DNA of 64,000 nt from Microbispora sp. H11081 (GTDB taxonomy: Bacteria; Actinomycetota; Actinomycetes; Streptosporangiales; Streptosporangiaceae): positions 1 through 64,000 of the forward strand of contig NZ_JABBWV010000014.1 in the NCBI RefSeq assembly GCF_012999535.1. The letters are read 5' to 3'. Shown here in pieces: positions 49,173 to 57,729 of this stretch (positions are counted from its first letter, which is position 1; every line of letters starts with the position of its first letter). The position numbers and the translations under genes were made by a program. The notes beneath the pieces were generated by a model. The model was not told the DNA's origin, ran no database searches, and saw only the letters and a list, made by a program, of their open reading frames with translations.

Positions 49173-50600
49173 TCATACGGCAAGGTAGGCCTCCAGACCG
49201 TGGCGCCCGCCCTCGCGGCCGTAGCCCGACTCCTTGTAGCCGCCGAACGGCGACGTGGGGTCGAACCGGTTGAACGTGTTGGACCAGACGACCCCGGCCC
49301 GCAGCTTGGACGCCGTCCACAGCATGAGCGAGCCCTTCTCGGTCCACACGCCCGCCGACAGCCCGTACGGCGTGTTGTTGGCCTTCTCCACGGCCTCGGC
49401 CGGGGTGCGGAAGGTCAGCACGGACAGCACAGGCCCGAAGATCTCCTCCCTGGCGATGCGGTGCGACTGGGCCACGCCGGTGAAGACGGTGGGCGGGAAC
49501 CAGTAGCCGCGGTCGGGGATCGGGCACGCGGGCGACCACCGCTCCGCGCCCTCGGCCTCCCCCGACTCCGTCAGCTCGCGGATCCTAGCGAGCTGCTCGG
49601 CCGAGTTGATCGCGCCGATGTCGGTGTTCTTGTCCATCGGGTCGCCGAGCCGCAGCGTGCCGAGGCGCCGCTTGAGCGCCTCCAGCAGTTCCGCGGCGAC
49701 CGACTCCTGCACCAGCAGCCGCGACCCGGCGCAGCAGACGTGGCCCTGGTTGAAGAAGATGCCGTTGACGATGCCCTCGACGGCCTGGTCGAGCGGCGCG
49801 TCCTCGAACACGATGTTGGCGGCCTTGCCGCCGAGCTCCAGCGTGAGCTTCTTGCTGGTGCCCGCGAGGCTCCTGGCGATGAGGCGGCCGACCTCGGTCG
49901 AACCCGTGAAGGCGACCTTGTCCACTCCGGGGTGGTTCACGAGCGCCGCGCCCGTCTCGCCCGCGCCGGTGACGATGTTGACGACCCCCGGCGGCAGCTC
50001 CGCCTGACGGCAGATCTCGGCGAACGCCAGCCCGGTCAGCGGAGTGGTCTCGGCCGGCTTGAGCACGACCGTGTTTCCGCAGGCCAGCGCGGGCGCGATC
50101 TTCCAGGCCAGCATGAGCAGCGGGAAGTTCCACGGGATGACCTGCCCGGCCACGCCCAGCGGGCGAGGGTTCTCCCCGAACCCGGCGTACGCCAGCTTGT
50201 CGGCCCAGCCCGCGTAGTAGAAGAAGTGGGCGGCGACCAGCGGGAGGTCCACGTCGCGGGCCTCCCTGATCGGCTTGCCGTTGTCGAGCGTCTCCAGGAC
50301 CGCCAGCTCACGCGAGCGTTCCTGGATGATCCGCGCGATCCGGAACAGGTACTTGGCCCGCTCCGCGCCCGGCATGGCCGACCACACGGGGAACGCCTTC
50401 GTCGCGGCCTGGACCGCCCGGTCGACGTCGGCCTCCCCCGCCCACGCGACCTCCGCGAGCACCTCCTCGGTGGCCGGGTTGACGGTCTTGTGGCGATCCT
50501 CGCCCTGCGGGTCGACCCACTCTCCGCCGATGAACAGGCCGTACGACGGCCGGATGTCGACGATGTCCCGCGACTCGGGCGCGGGTGCGTATTCGAACAT
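49173..50600 (-). CDS. NAD(P)-dependent aldehyde dehydrogenase
   Basis: 475 residues, full length. The catalytic Cys is in [17 protein letters not shown], the general-base Glu in [17 protein letters not shown], the NAD motif [19 protein letters not shown] and FTGSTEVGR, and the C-terminal [15 protein letters not shown]. It is the first ALDH of a pair and follows deoC by 15 bases on the same strand, within a tandem repeat. The deoC link suggests oxidation of acetaldehyde from deoxyribose-5-phosphate cleavage; substrate preference cannot be shown. Confidence 0.95.
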   Translation of the reverse strand: MFEYAPAPESRDIVDIRPSYGLFIGGEWVDPQGEDRHKTVNPATEEVLAEVAWAGEADVDRAVQAATKAFPVWSAMPGAERAKYLFRIARIIQERSRELAVLETLDNGKPIREARDVDLPLVAAHFFYYAGWADKLAYAGFGENPRPLGVAGQVIPWNFPLLMLAWKIAPALACGNTVVLKPAETTPLTGLAFAEICRQAELPPGVVNIVTGAGETGAALVNHPGVDKVAFTGSTEVGRLIARSLAGTSKKLTLELGGKAANIVFEDAPLDQAVEGIVNGIFFNQGHVCCAGSRLLVQESVAAELLEALKRRLGTLRLGDPMDKNTDIGAINSAEQLARIRELTESGEAEGAERWSPACPIPDRGYWFPPTVFTGVAQSHRIAREEIFGPVLSVLTFRTPAEAVEKANNTPYGLSAGVWTEKGSLMLWTASKLRAGVVWSNTFNRFDPTSPFGGYKESGYGREGGRHGLEAYLAV

Positions 50601-50601
50601 G

Positions 50602-50625
50602 CCTCAGTCCAGCCCTCAGTCGAGC
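50602..50625. repeat. 12-bp tandem duplication across the deoC stop codon
   Basis: CCTCAGTCCAGC (50602-50613) and CCTCAGTCGAGC (50614-50625) differ in one base. On the minus strand each contains CTGAGG with an in-frame TGA, the second of which lies between deoC and the ALDH start. It is the only stop-linked duplication whose period (12) keeps the frame. Confidence 0.8.
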
Positions 50626-51569
50626 GTGAAGTAGTCGGGACCGGCGTACCGGCCGGTGGCCATCTTCTGCCGCTGCATGAGCAGATCGTTCAGCAGCGAG
50701 GACGCGCCGAGGCGGAACCAGTCGGGGTGCAGCCAGTCGGGCCCGGCCGTCTCGTTGACCAGCACCAGGTATTTGATCGCGTCCTTGGTGGTGCGGATGC
50801 CGCCCGCGGGCTTCACGCCCACCTTCCGGCCGGTCACGGCCAGGAAGTCGCGCACGGCCTCCAGCATGACAAGCGTCACCGGGAGCGTGGCGGCCGGCGA
50901 CACCTTGCCGGTCGAGGTCTTGATGAAGTCCGCCCCGGCGATCATCGCGAGCCAGGAGGCCCGCCGCACGTTGTCGTACGTCGCGAGTTCGCCGGTCTCC
51001 AGGATGACCTTGAGGTGAGCTTCGCCACAGGCCTCCTTGGTGGCGACGATCTCCTCGTACACCTTGAGGTAGTCGCCGGCGAGGAACGCGCCGCGGTCGA
51101 TGACCATGTCGATCTCGGCGGCTCCGGCGGCCACGGCCAGGCGGGTCTCCGCGGTCTTGACCTCCAGCGAGGACCGGCCGCTGGGGAACGACGTGGCGAC
51201 GGACGCCACCTTCACCCCCGACCCGGCCAGTGCCTCGACAGCGGTCGCGACCAGGTCGGGATAGACGCAGACCGCGGCGACGGGCGGCACGGACGCGTCG
51301 GTGGGGTCGGGGCGCACCGCCTTGGCGCACATCGCCCTGACCTTGCCGGGAGTGTCCGCGCCTTCGAGGGTGGTGAGGTCGACCATCGCGATGGCCGTGT
51401 CGATGGCCTGTTTCTTGGCGGTCGTCTTGATGGATCGCGTGCCCAGCATCGCGGCCCGTGCGTCCGCACCGACCCGGTCGACCCCGGGAAGCCCGTGCAG
51501 GAACGCCCGCAACGTCGAGGGTGAGGAGGCGACCCCGTCGAACTTCGCTGCCGCGAGCGGAGTAGTCAT
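50616..51569 (-). CDS. deoC: Deoxyribose-phosphate aldolase DeoC
   Basis: 317 residues from ATG 51569; the N-terminal ~40 residues extend the usual ~250-residue core, as in many actinobacterial DeoC. The Schiff-base Lys is in MIAGADFIKTSTGK, the second Lys in VGVKPAGGIRTTKDA, and the phosphate-binding FRLGASSLL closes the barrel. It cleaves 2-deoxyribose-5-phosphate to glyceraldehyde-3-phosphate and acetaldehyde. It heads the operon deoC-ALDH-ALDH-like. The same order is known, from memory, in Streptomyces. Confidence 0.96.
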   Translation of the reverse strand: MTTPLAAAKFDGVASSPSTLRAFLHGLPGVDRVGADARAAMLGTRSIKTTAKKQAIDTAIAMVDLTTLEGADTPGKVRAMCAKAVRPDPTDASVPPVAAVCVYPDLVATAVEALAGSGVKVASVATSFPSGRSSLEVKTAETRLAVAAGAAEIDMVIDRGAFLAGDYLKVYEEIVATKEACGEAHLKVILETGELATYDNVRRASWLAMIAGADFIKTSTGKVSPAATLPVTLVMLEAVRDFLAVTGRKVGVKPAGGIRTTKDAIKYLVLVNETAGPDWLHPDWFRLGASSLLNDLLMQRQKMATGRYAGPDYFTLD

Positions 51570-51785
51570 AGTTGGCACGGAACCAGCATCCCCGACCACT
51601 CGGATTGATTCCAAACCCGGCGACCCCGGCGCACCTAAGACATCCTTACCCGCCTTAGAAGTCCTACGCCGTCTGCCGTACCGGAGATGCGCCCAGAGAT
51701 AGGGCATCCGCCTGATGTGCCGCACCCCGTCTTAGACCGAACCTTGAGGAGTACGAAAAGAGACGCGAAACAAGGAGACGCAGCG

Positions 51786-51953
51786 ATGGGTCCCGAACTG
51801 CACTACCAGGTGATGATCGACCGGGCGGCCGAACTCCAGCAGGAGGCCAGGGAGCACCGGCTCGCCCGCCAGTCCCAGGCGGGCGCGAAGGCCCGGCAGC
51901 GCTCCGGCCAGCGCCGGCTGCGCGCGGCCTTCGGCAAGCTCCGCACCTCATGA
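51786..51953 (+). CDS. Small helical protein (55 residues)
   Basis: MGPELHYQVMIDRAAELQQ starts an amphipathic helix; the C-terminal half is rich in Arg, Gln and Ala (KARQRSGQRRLRAAF). RBS AAGGAG lies eight bases upstream of ATG 51786. Shared pattern with the 54-residue protein at 25311 (Y..xxxR..EL..EA...R.A). Both lie beside larger catabolic or regulatory genes. Function unknown. Confidence 0.65.
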   Translation: MGPELHYQVMIDRAAELQQEAREHRLARQSQAGAKARQRSGQRRLRAAFGKLRTS

Positions 51954-52073
51954 AACGCGCTCGAAGGCCCGGCCGGCCCCTCCCTCCCGGCCGGGCTTCT
52001 CGGCCGCCGTGACCCTGTCCGGTGAGCGAGATCTGGCGGTAAAACCACGCGAAGCCACGTAAAGGGTCATGAC

Positions 52074-55004
52074 ATGCTTTACGGCATGACACGCCGGGCG
52101 GTGAGCCCCGTCTTCGTCGGGCGGGGCACGGAGTTGGAGACCCTGAGCGAGGCATACGACCAGGCCAGGAAGCAGGCCACGGCGGCGGTCCTCATCGGGG
52201 GCGAGGCGGGTGTGGGGAAGACCCGCCTCGCCGTCCGCTTCGCCGAGCAGGCCGCGCAGGACGGCGCCCACGTGCTCGTCGGGGGCTGCGTGGAGCTCTC
52301 CGCCGAGGGCCTCGCCTACGCGCCGTTCACCGCCGCGCTGCGGCAGCTCGTCAGGGAGGGCGGCGCGGCGGAGGTCGCCGCCCTGCTGCCCGACGGCGCC
52401 GCCCGCGACCTGGCCAGGCTGCTGCCCGAGTTCGGCGAGCCGAGCGGCGACGGGGAGACCGAGTCGGCCCGCGCCCGGCTGTTCGAGCTGATCCTGACCT
52501 TGCTTGAGCGCCTCGCCGAGCGCCGGCCGGTGGTCCTCGTCATCGAGGACATCCACTGGGCCGACCGCTCCAGCCGCGACCTGATCGCCTTCCTCAGCCG
52601 CAACCTCAGGTCGGCTCCCGTCCTGATGGTCATGACGTACCGCTCGGACGAGTTGCACCGCACCCATCCGCTGCGGCCGGTGCTGGCCGAGCTGGGCAGG
52701 GTCGACGGCGTGGTCCGGGTGGACCTGCCCCGCTTCACCCAGAGCGAGGTCGCGGCGCAGATGGCCGGGATCCTCGGAGTCACCCCGGAGTTCGCCAAGG
52801 TGGACCGGGTGTTCGACCGCAGCGGCGGCATCCCGCTGTTCGTGGAGGCGCTGCTCGACTGCGGCGACGAGTGCTCGTTCCCCGACTCGCTGCACGACCT
52901 GATCATCGGCTCCGTGGAGCGGCTGCCCGAGGACTCCCAGCGGGTGCTGCGGATCGCCGCCGCCGGTGGCGTACGCGTCGGGCACGACCTGCTCGCGGCG
53001 GTCAGCGGCCTGTCCGACGTGGAACTGGAGAACGCGCTGCGGCCGGCCATCGCGGCCAACGTGCTGCAGGTGGCCGACGGCGGGGCGTACGCGTTCCGGC
53101 ACGCGCTGATCCGCGAGGCGGTCCACGACGAGCTGCTGCCGGGCGAGCACGCGCGGATGCACGCGCGGTACGCCCAGGAGATCGACCGTGACCGCACCCT
53201 GGTGCCCCCGGGCCGGGCGGCCATAGAGATCGCCCACCACTGGTACTCCGCCCGGGACGACCTGTGGGCCCTGATCTCGGCGTGGGAGGCCGCCGGGAAG
53301 GCGGCCAAGTCGTTCGCCTACACCGAGCAGATCCAGCTGCTCGAACGCGTGCTGACCCTGTGGGACAAGGTCCCCGACGCCGCCGAGCGCATCGGCCACG
53401 ACCACTGCACTGTGCTGGAGCGGGCCTCCGAGGCGGCCTTCCTCAGCGGCGAGATGGAGCAGAGCCAGAAGTACGTGCGCGGCGCCCTGGCCGAGCTGGA
53501 CGAGCGCACCTCCCCCGAGCGGGTGGCCGAACTGCTGGTCCGGATGGCCAACGTCAAGGAGCACAAGGGCAAGCCGGGGAGCCTGGAGTACCTGTGGCGC
53601 GCCGAGCGGCTGGTCCCGCATCCGGGCGACGTCCGCGCGCTCGTGCTGGCCCGGCTGGGTCAGAGCCTGATGTGCGCCGACGAGGTCGAGCAGGGCACCG
53701 CGCTCACCGAGGAGGCGCTGCGCATCGCCCGCGAGACGGGCGACGAGGTGCAGGAGGCCGACCTCCTGATCAACCTCGCGCTCGGGCACTCCATCAACGG
53801 CGACCTGGAGACCACGTTCGCGGCCAACGAGCGGGCGCTGACGATGGGCACCCGCCTGAACTCGCCCCGCATCATCCTTCGCGCCCTGGGGAACAACGTC
53901 GACGCCCTCGACAACCTCGGCCGCTCGGAGGAGGCCGTGGCGCTCGCGCTGGAGGGCGAGAAGCTCGCCCGCCGGTACGGCAGGTTCCGCCACCAGGGCA
54001 CGTTCATCGCCAACAACCGCGCGGAGGCGCTGGAGTCGCTCGGCCGGTGGGACGAGGCCATCGAGATCATCAAGCGGTCCCTGACGATGGGACCGACCCC
54101 GCGCAACCGGTGGCACATGCAGCGGGTCCGGGCGGACATCGCGATCGCGCGCGGCGAGGAGGACCTGGCGCGGGACATCCTCACCGAGGTCGGCGCCTTC
54201 TCTCCGCACCGGGACGAGCAGACGCAGGAGTGGACGAACAACGTCCGCCTGCGAGTCGCGTGGCACCTGATGCGCGGCGAGCCGCTGCCGGCCCTCGACG
54301 TGCTGGAGGCGGAGCTCGACGACCCGCCGCTCGCCCGCAAGGCCATGCTCGCCGGGCGGCTGCTCGCGTCGGTCAGGTACGTCTGCGACGCGGCGGCTCC
54401 GGTCGCCCCCGACCGGGTGGCCCGGGTGTGGGCGCTGGGCGACCGGCTGGCGGAGAACCTGGGCGGGGGGCCGGTGAACGAGGCTTTCGGGCTGGTCTAC
54501 CGGGGCGAGTTCGACGCCGCCGCCGAGGCGTGGCAGCGGCTGGGCCGTCCGTACGTCCGGGCCAAGGCGCTGCTGCACGGAGCGATGGTCGCCGCCGCGA
54601 GCGGCGACCGCGACGGGGCCTCGCTCCGCCTGCGCGAGGCCCACCCGCTCGCGGTCGCGCTGCGCGCCGCACCTCTGGTCACCCAGATCGACACGCTGGC
54701 CCGCCGGGTCGGCTGCCCGATCTCGGAACCCGCACGGCAGGCGGCGGAGCCGGGCACAGATGCAGGCGCAGCAGCAGGCACGGAGCAGGTCGCGCTGACC
54801 CCGCGCGAACTGGAGGTGCTGCGCCTGGTCGCGGCCGGGCGCAGCAACAGGGACATCGCGGCCGAGCTGTTCATCTCGGCCAAGACGGTCAGCGTGCACG
54901 TGTCGAACATCCTGCCCAAGCTGGGCGTGTCGAGCCGGGGCGAGGCGGCGGCCGCGGCCCACCGCCTGTCCCTCCTCGACCAGGGAGTGTCCGGCACGGC
55001 CTAG
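52074..55004 (+). CDS. LuxR-family giant ATPase transcriptional regulator (LAL type)
   Basis: 976 residues. N-terminal AAA/STAND ATPase: VFVGRGTELETL, Walker A IGGEAGVGKTRLA (about residue 43) and Walker B PVVLVIEDIHWADRSSRD. A long tetratricopeptide-like helical middle (~400-850) follows. The C-terminus is a LuxR helix-turn-helix: LTPRELEVLRLVAAGRSNRDI, ELFISAKTVSVHVSNILPKLG. LAL regulators commonly activate secondary-metabolite or sugar-uptake genes. Start ATG 52074 or 52086 are both possible. The stop TAG overlaps that of the convergent GDT1 gene (CTAG). No biosynthetic cluster is adjacent. Confidence 0.92.
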   Translation: MLYGMTRRAVSPVFVGRGTELETLSEAYDQARKQATAAVLIGGEAGVGKTRLAVRFAEQAAQDGAHVLVGGCVELSAEGLAYAPFTAALRQLVREGGAAEVAALLPDGAARDLARLLPEFGEPSGDGETESARARLFELILTLLERLAERRPVVLVIEDIHWADRSSRDLIAFLSRNLRSAPVLMVMTYRSDELHRTHPLRPVLAELGRVDGVVRVDLPRFTQSEVAAQMAGILGVTPEFAKVDRVFDRSGGIPLFVEALLDCGDECSFPDSLHDLIIGSVERLPEDSQRVLRIAAAGGVRVGHDLLAAVSGLSDVELENALRPAIAANVLQVADGGAYAFRHALIREAVHDELLPGEHARMHARYAQEIDRDRTLVPPGRAAIEIAHHWYSARDDLWALISAWEAAGKAAKSFAYTEQIQLLERVLTLWDKVPDAAERIGHDHCTVLERASEAAFLSGEMEQSQKYVRGALAELDERTSPERVAELLVRMANVKEHKGKPGSLEYLWRAERLVPHPGDVRALVLARLGQSLMCADEVEQGTALTEEALRIARETGDEVQEADLLINLALGHSINGDLETTFAANERALTMGTRLNSPRIILRALGNNVDALDNLGRSEEAVALALEGEKLARRYGRFRHQGTFIANNRAEALESLGRWDEAIEIIKRSLTMGPTPRNRWHMQRVRADIAIARGEEDLARDILTEVGAFSPHRDEQTQEWTNNVRLRVAWHLMRGEPLPALDVLEAELDDPPLARKAMLAGRLLASVRYVCDAAAPVAPDRVARVWALGDRLAENLGGGPVNEAFGLVYRGEFDAAAEAWQRLGRPYVRAKALLHGAMVAAASGDRDGASLRLREAHPLAVALRAAPLVTQIDTLARRVGCPISEPARQAAEPGTDAGAAAGTEQVALTPRELEVLRLVAAGRSNRDIAAELFISAKTVSVHVSNILPKLGVSSRGEAAAAAHRLSLLDQGVSGTA

Positions 55005-55570
55005 GCGAACAGCGGCTCGGCCAGCAGGAGCAGTCCGAAGACGGCGAACGCGGCGGCCGCGCCATACTTGATCCACTTCTCGGGCAGCCTCGTGCCGAGG
55101 AACCTGCCGACCAGGATGGCCAGGGCGTCGGCGGCGACCATGCCCACGGTGGAGCCGACCCACGTGCCGAACCAGCCGTGCTGGGTGGCCAGCGTGATCG
55201 TGGCTAGCATGGTCTTGTCGCCCAGTTCGCTGAGGAAGAACGCCACGGCGACGGCGATGAACGCGTTGCGGGTGGTCCTGGCCGCCTTGCCCTTCTCCTC
55301 CTCGGTGAGCTCGTCGCCCCGCAGCGTCCACGCGGCGAAGGCGAGGAACGCGAGGCCGGCGACGATCGAGATGGCGGTGGTGGGGAGCGCGTCGCCGACG
55401 AGGTTGCCGAGGCCGACGCTGGCGAGATGGACGAGCGCGGTCGCGGCGGTGATGCCGGCCAGCACCGGCGCCGTCTTGAACCTGGTCGCGAAGGTCAGGG
55501 CCATGAGCTGGCTCTTGTCGCCCAGTTCGGCCACGAAGATGACGACGAGGGATATCCAGAGGGCTTGCAC
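55001..55570 (-). CDS. GDT1/UPF0016 family (TMEM165-like) cation exporter
   Basis: 189 residues from GTG 55570 (GGAAGG seven bases upstream), six hydrophobic segments. Both family signatures E-x-G-D-K-[ST] occur: VAELGDKSQLMALTF near residue 12 and LSELGDKTMLATITL near 110, in opposite topology. Bacterial members such as MneA export Mn2+. The manganese riboswitch-like element directly upstream supports the assignment. A longer frame to 55654 would run over the leader and has no ribosome site. Confidence 0.92.
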   Translation of the reverse strand: MQALWISLVVIFVAELGDKSQLMALTFATRFKTAPVLAGITAATALVHLASVGLGNLVGDALPTTAISIVAGLAFLAFAAWTLRGDELTEEEKGKAARTTRNAFIAVAVAFFLSELGDKTMLATITLATQHGWFGTWVGSTVGMVAADALAILVGRFLGTRLPEKWIKYGAAAAFAVFGLLLLAEPLFA

Positions 55571-55672
55571 GGGGTCGCCTTCCGAAGGGAGATCGCGACC
55601 GGGCCGCCGTACGACACCCGGGGAGCTCCGGGCGCGACCTCGGCCCGGCAGCATGCGGTCATGACTGTCGGG

Positions 55673-55762
55673 CCGAAGGTCTCGTCCGCCACGAGGGCTC
55701 CACGACCGGGCGGACAGGCCGCCAGTGTGTCGATCAGTGGATTTCGGACTACTCCCCTTCGG
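55673..55762 (-). promoter_or_regulatory. yybP-ykoY-type Mn2+ riboswitch
   Basis: On the minus strand CCGAAGG (55762-55756) pairs with CCTTCGG (55679-55673) as P1. Just inside the 5' side lies GGGGAGTAG, and inside the 3' side GAGA directly followed by the stem; these two loops are the Mn2+-binding motifs of the yybP-ykoY class. The element begins about 20 bases after the murB start side of the gap and ends 102 bases before the GTG of the GDT1 gene, leaving room for an expression platform (GC-rich stems between 55575 and 55660). A covariance search with RF00080 would settle it. Confidence 0.8.
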
Positions 55763-55783
55763 TGTGCCGTCAGTCTAGCCGAG

Positions 55784-56833
55784 CTAAAGAGTCACGCCCA
55801 CCAGCACGGGCTCGTTGACGAGCCACACCCCGAACTTCTCGTGCACGCCGTCGCGGACCTCGCGGGCCAGCGCCAGCAGTTCGTCCGCGCCCGCCTCACC
55901 CGTGGGGTTGGTGAGGGCGAGCGTGTGCTTGGTCGAGATCCGGGCCCGCCCCTTCTCGTAGCCCTTGGGGAAGCCGGCGTGCTCGATCAGCCACGCCGCA
56001 GGGACCTTGACCATGCCGTCGGGCGTGTCCCAGCGCGGGTGCCCGGGGGCCCGCAACGCCAGGGCCGCCGCCTCCTCGGGGCCGAGCACGGGATTGGTGA
56101 AGAAGGACCCGGCGCTGCGCGTGTCGGGGTCGTCCGGGTCGAGGACCATGCCCTTGCCCCGCCGCAGCTCCAGCACCGCCTCGCGGGCGTCGGACATGGG
56201 CACCCGCTCGCCGATCTCCACGCCGAGGCGGACCGCCAGCTCCCGGTACGCCACGGGCCCCGACAGCGCCGAGCGCCGCAGGGCGTAGGTGACCGCCAGC
56301 ACCACGTGCCGGCCGGGGTCGTGCTTGAACGCGCTGTCGCGGTAGGCGAAGCCGCACTCGGCCGCGGTGAGGTCCCGCACCTCGCCGGTGTACCGGTCGT
56401 ACGCGCGGACCCCGGTGACGGTCTGCGACACGTCCTGGCCGTACGCGCCGACGTTCTGGATCGGGGTGGAGCCGACCAGCCCTGGAACGCCCGACAGGCA
56501 CTCCACGCCCGACCAGCCCTCCGTCACGCAGCGGGCGACCAGGGCGTCCCAGTCCTCCCCCGCCTGCACGGTGACCAGCGCGCGGCCGTCCTCGACCGTC
56601 ACGTCGACGCCCCGGGTGGCGATGCGGACCACGAGCCCGTCGAACCCGTCGTCGGACACCACGAGGTTGCTGCCGCCGCCGAGCACCAGCACGGGCTCGC
56701 CCACGCGGTCGGCCTCGGCCACGATGGCGACCAGCTCGTCCTGCGTCTCCGCCTCGGTGAAGGCCCGGGCCGGTCCGCCCGTCCGCAGGGTGGTGTACGG
56801 GGCGAGTGGCACCCCTGCCAGCCGGTCAGCCAT
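55784..56833 (-). CDS. murB: UDP-N-acetylenolpyruvoylglucosamine reductase MurB
   Basis: 349 residues. FAD-binding PCMH features: TTLRTGGPARAF, VLVLGGGSNLVVSDDGFDGLVV, and the GVPGLVGSTPIQNVGAYGQ loop. The catalytic Ser is in SAGSFFTNPVL, with YRDS Arg and the closing Glu in the C-terminal domain (EVRDGVHEKFGVWLVNEP). It makes UDP-MurNAc for peptidoglycan. It is 39 bases downstream of a small unknown gene and in the same direction as the hadA-hadB genes. Confidence 0.96.
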   Translation of the reverse strand: MADRLAGVPLAPYTTLRTGGPARAFTEAETQDELVAIVAEADRVGEPVLVLGGGSNLVVSDDGFDGLVVRIATRGVDVTVEDGRALVTVQAGEDWDALVARCVTEGWSGVECLSGVPGLVGSTPIQNVGAYGQDVSQTVTGVRAYDRYTGEVRDLTAAECGFAYRDSAFKHDPGRHVVLAVTYALRRSALSGPVAYRELAVRLGVEIGERVPMSDAREAVLELRRGKGMVLDPDDPDTRSAGSFFTNPVLGPEEAAALALRAPGHPRWDTPDGMVKVPAAWLIEHAGFPKGYEKGRARISTKHTLALTNPTGEAGADELLALAREVRDGVHEKFGVWLVNEPVLVGVTL

Positions 56834-56872
56834 CGGTCTCCTCGCACCCGGAACATCCGACGAACAGGATAG

Positions 56873-57238
56873 CTAGCCGCGGTCCTCCCGCTCCCCCTCG
56901 GCTACTGCCTCGGCCACCACCTCGTCGATCCTCGACGTGGCCGAACTGCCGTCCCACAGGAGCTGGGAGGCGACCACCGACGGCTCACCCGAAGGGGTCA
57001 GCGCGGTCTCGATCGTCCCGCCGGGAGCGACGTCCCGCTTGACCTCGGCGATCTCCTCCGGGCCCGCGGCTTCGCCGGCCTCCCTGGCGTTCCGCGCCCG
57101 CGGACGCGGCATCGCGCCGCCCTGGGCGTCGCCCGCCTTGCCCGGGTCCTGGGTCTGCGCGGCGACACCGGCGACGTCGCCGTGCTCCCGCTGCGTCGTG
57201 ACCGGCTCGTTCTTCGCTTTGATGTCTCGCTCGCTCAC
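56873..57238 (-). CDS. Hydrophilic protein of unknown function between hadB and murB
   Basis: 121 residues from GTG 57238; an upstream extension by 11 codons is possible. Composition is Glu/Ala/Gly/Arg-rich without hydrophobic segments, so it is cytoplasmic and perhaps partly disordered. A short ordered part near the C-terminus (PSVVASQLLWDGSSATSRID) may form a helix. I do not recognise it. Position in the had-murB locus suggests co-expression only. Confidence 0.5.
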   Translation of the reverse strand: MSERDIKAKNEPVTTQREHGDVAGVAAQTQDPGKAGDAQGGAMPRPRARNAREAGEAAGPEEIAEVKRDVAPGGTIETALTPSGEPSVVASQLLWDGSSATSRIDEVVAEAVAEGEREDRG

Positions 57239-57299
57239 GATCCGACCGCTACCCAGCACCGTCACGGCCAATCGGGAGAGGCCGGTCAGGAGAGGCAGG

Positions 57300-57728
57300 T
57301 CAGGAGAGCTGGACCACTGCGCGGGCCTTGGACAGGACGCGGGAGTCGCCTGACCTCGCGGTCAGCGTGACGACGACGCGCTTGTCCTCGCGCTTCTCCT
57401 CGACGATCCCGCTGATCCTGATCACGGCGCCGTTGTCGTCGTCCGGCACCACGACCATGGACGAGAAGCGGACGCCGTACTCCACGACAGCGCCGGGGTC
57501 GCCCGCCCAGTCCGTCACGAACCGGCCGCCCTGCGCCATCGTGTACATGCCGTGCGCGATGACGTCGGGCAGGCCGACCGCCTTGGCGAACCGCTCGTTC
57601 CAGTGGATGGGGTTGAAGTCGCCGGAGGCGCCGGCGTACCTCACGAGGTCCACCCTGCGGACCTGGTACTCGACGGCCGGGATCTCCTGGCCGGCCTCCA
57701 CCTCGTCGTACTTGACCGTCGCCGCCAT
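57300..57728 (-). CDS. hadB: MaoC-type (R)-3-hydroxyacyl dehydratase subunit (HadB-like)
   Basis: 142 residues, a single hotdog fold. The hydratase-2 motif with catalytic Asp and His is in YAGASGDFNPIHWNERFAKAVG (Asp at ~37, His at ~42), followed by HGMYTMAQGGRFVTDW. This is the catalytic half of the heterodimer, the partner hadA lies upstream with one base between the genes. In mycobacteria HadAB acts in FAS-II; outside mycolate producers the pair probably serves other fatty-acid or acyl-thioester steps. Confidence 0.92.
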   Translation of the reverse strand: MAATVKYDEVEAGQEIPAVEYQVRRVDLVRYAGASGDFNPIHWNERFAKAVGLPDVIAHGMYTMAQGGRFVTDWAGDPGAVVEYGVRFSSMVVVPDDDNGAVIRISGIVEEKREDKRVVVTLTARSGDSRVLSKARAVVQLS

Positions 57729-57729
57729 G

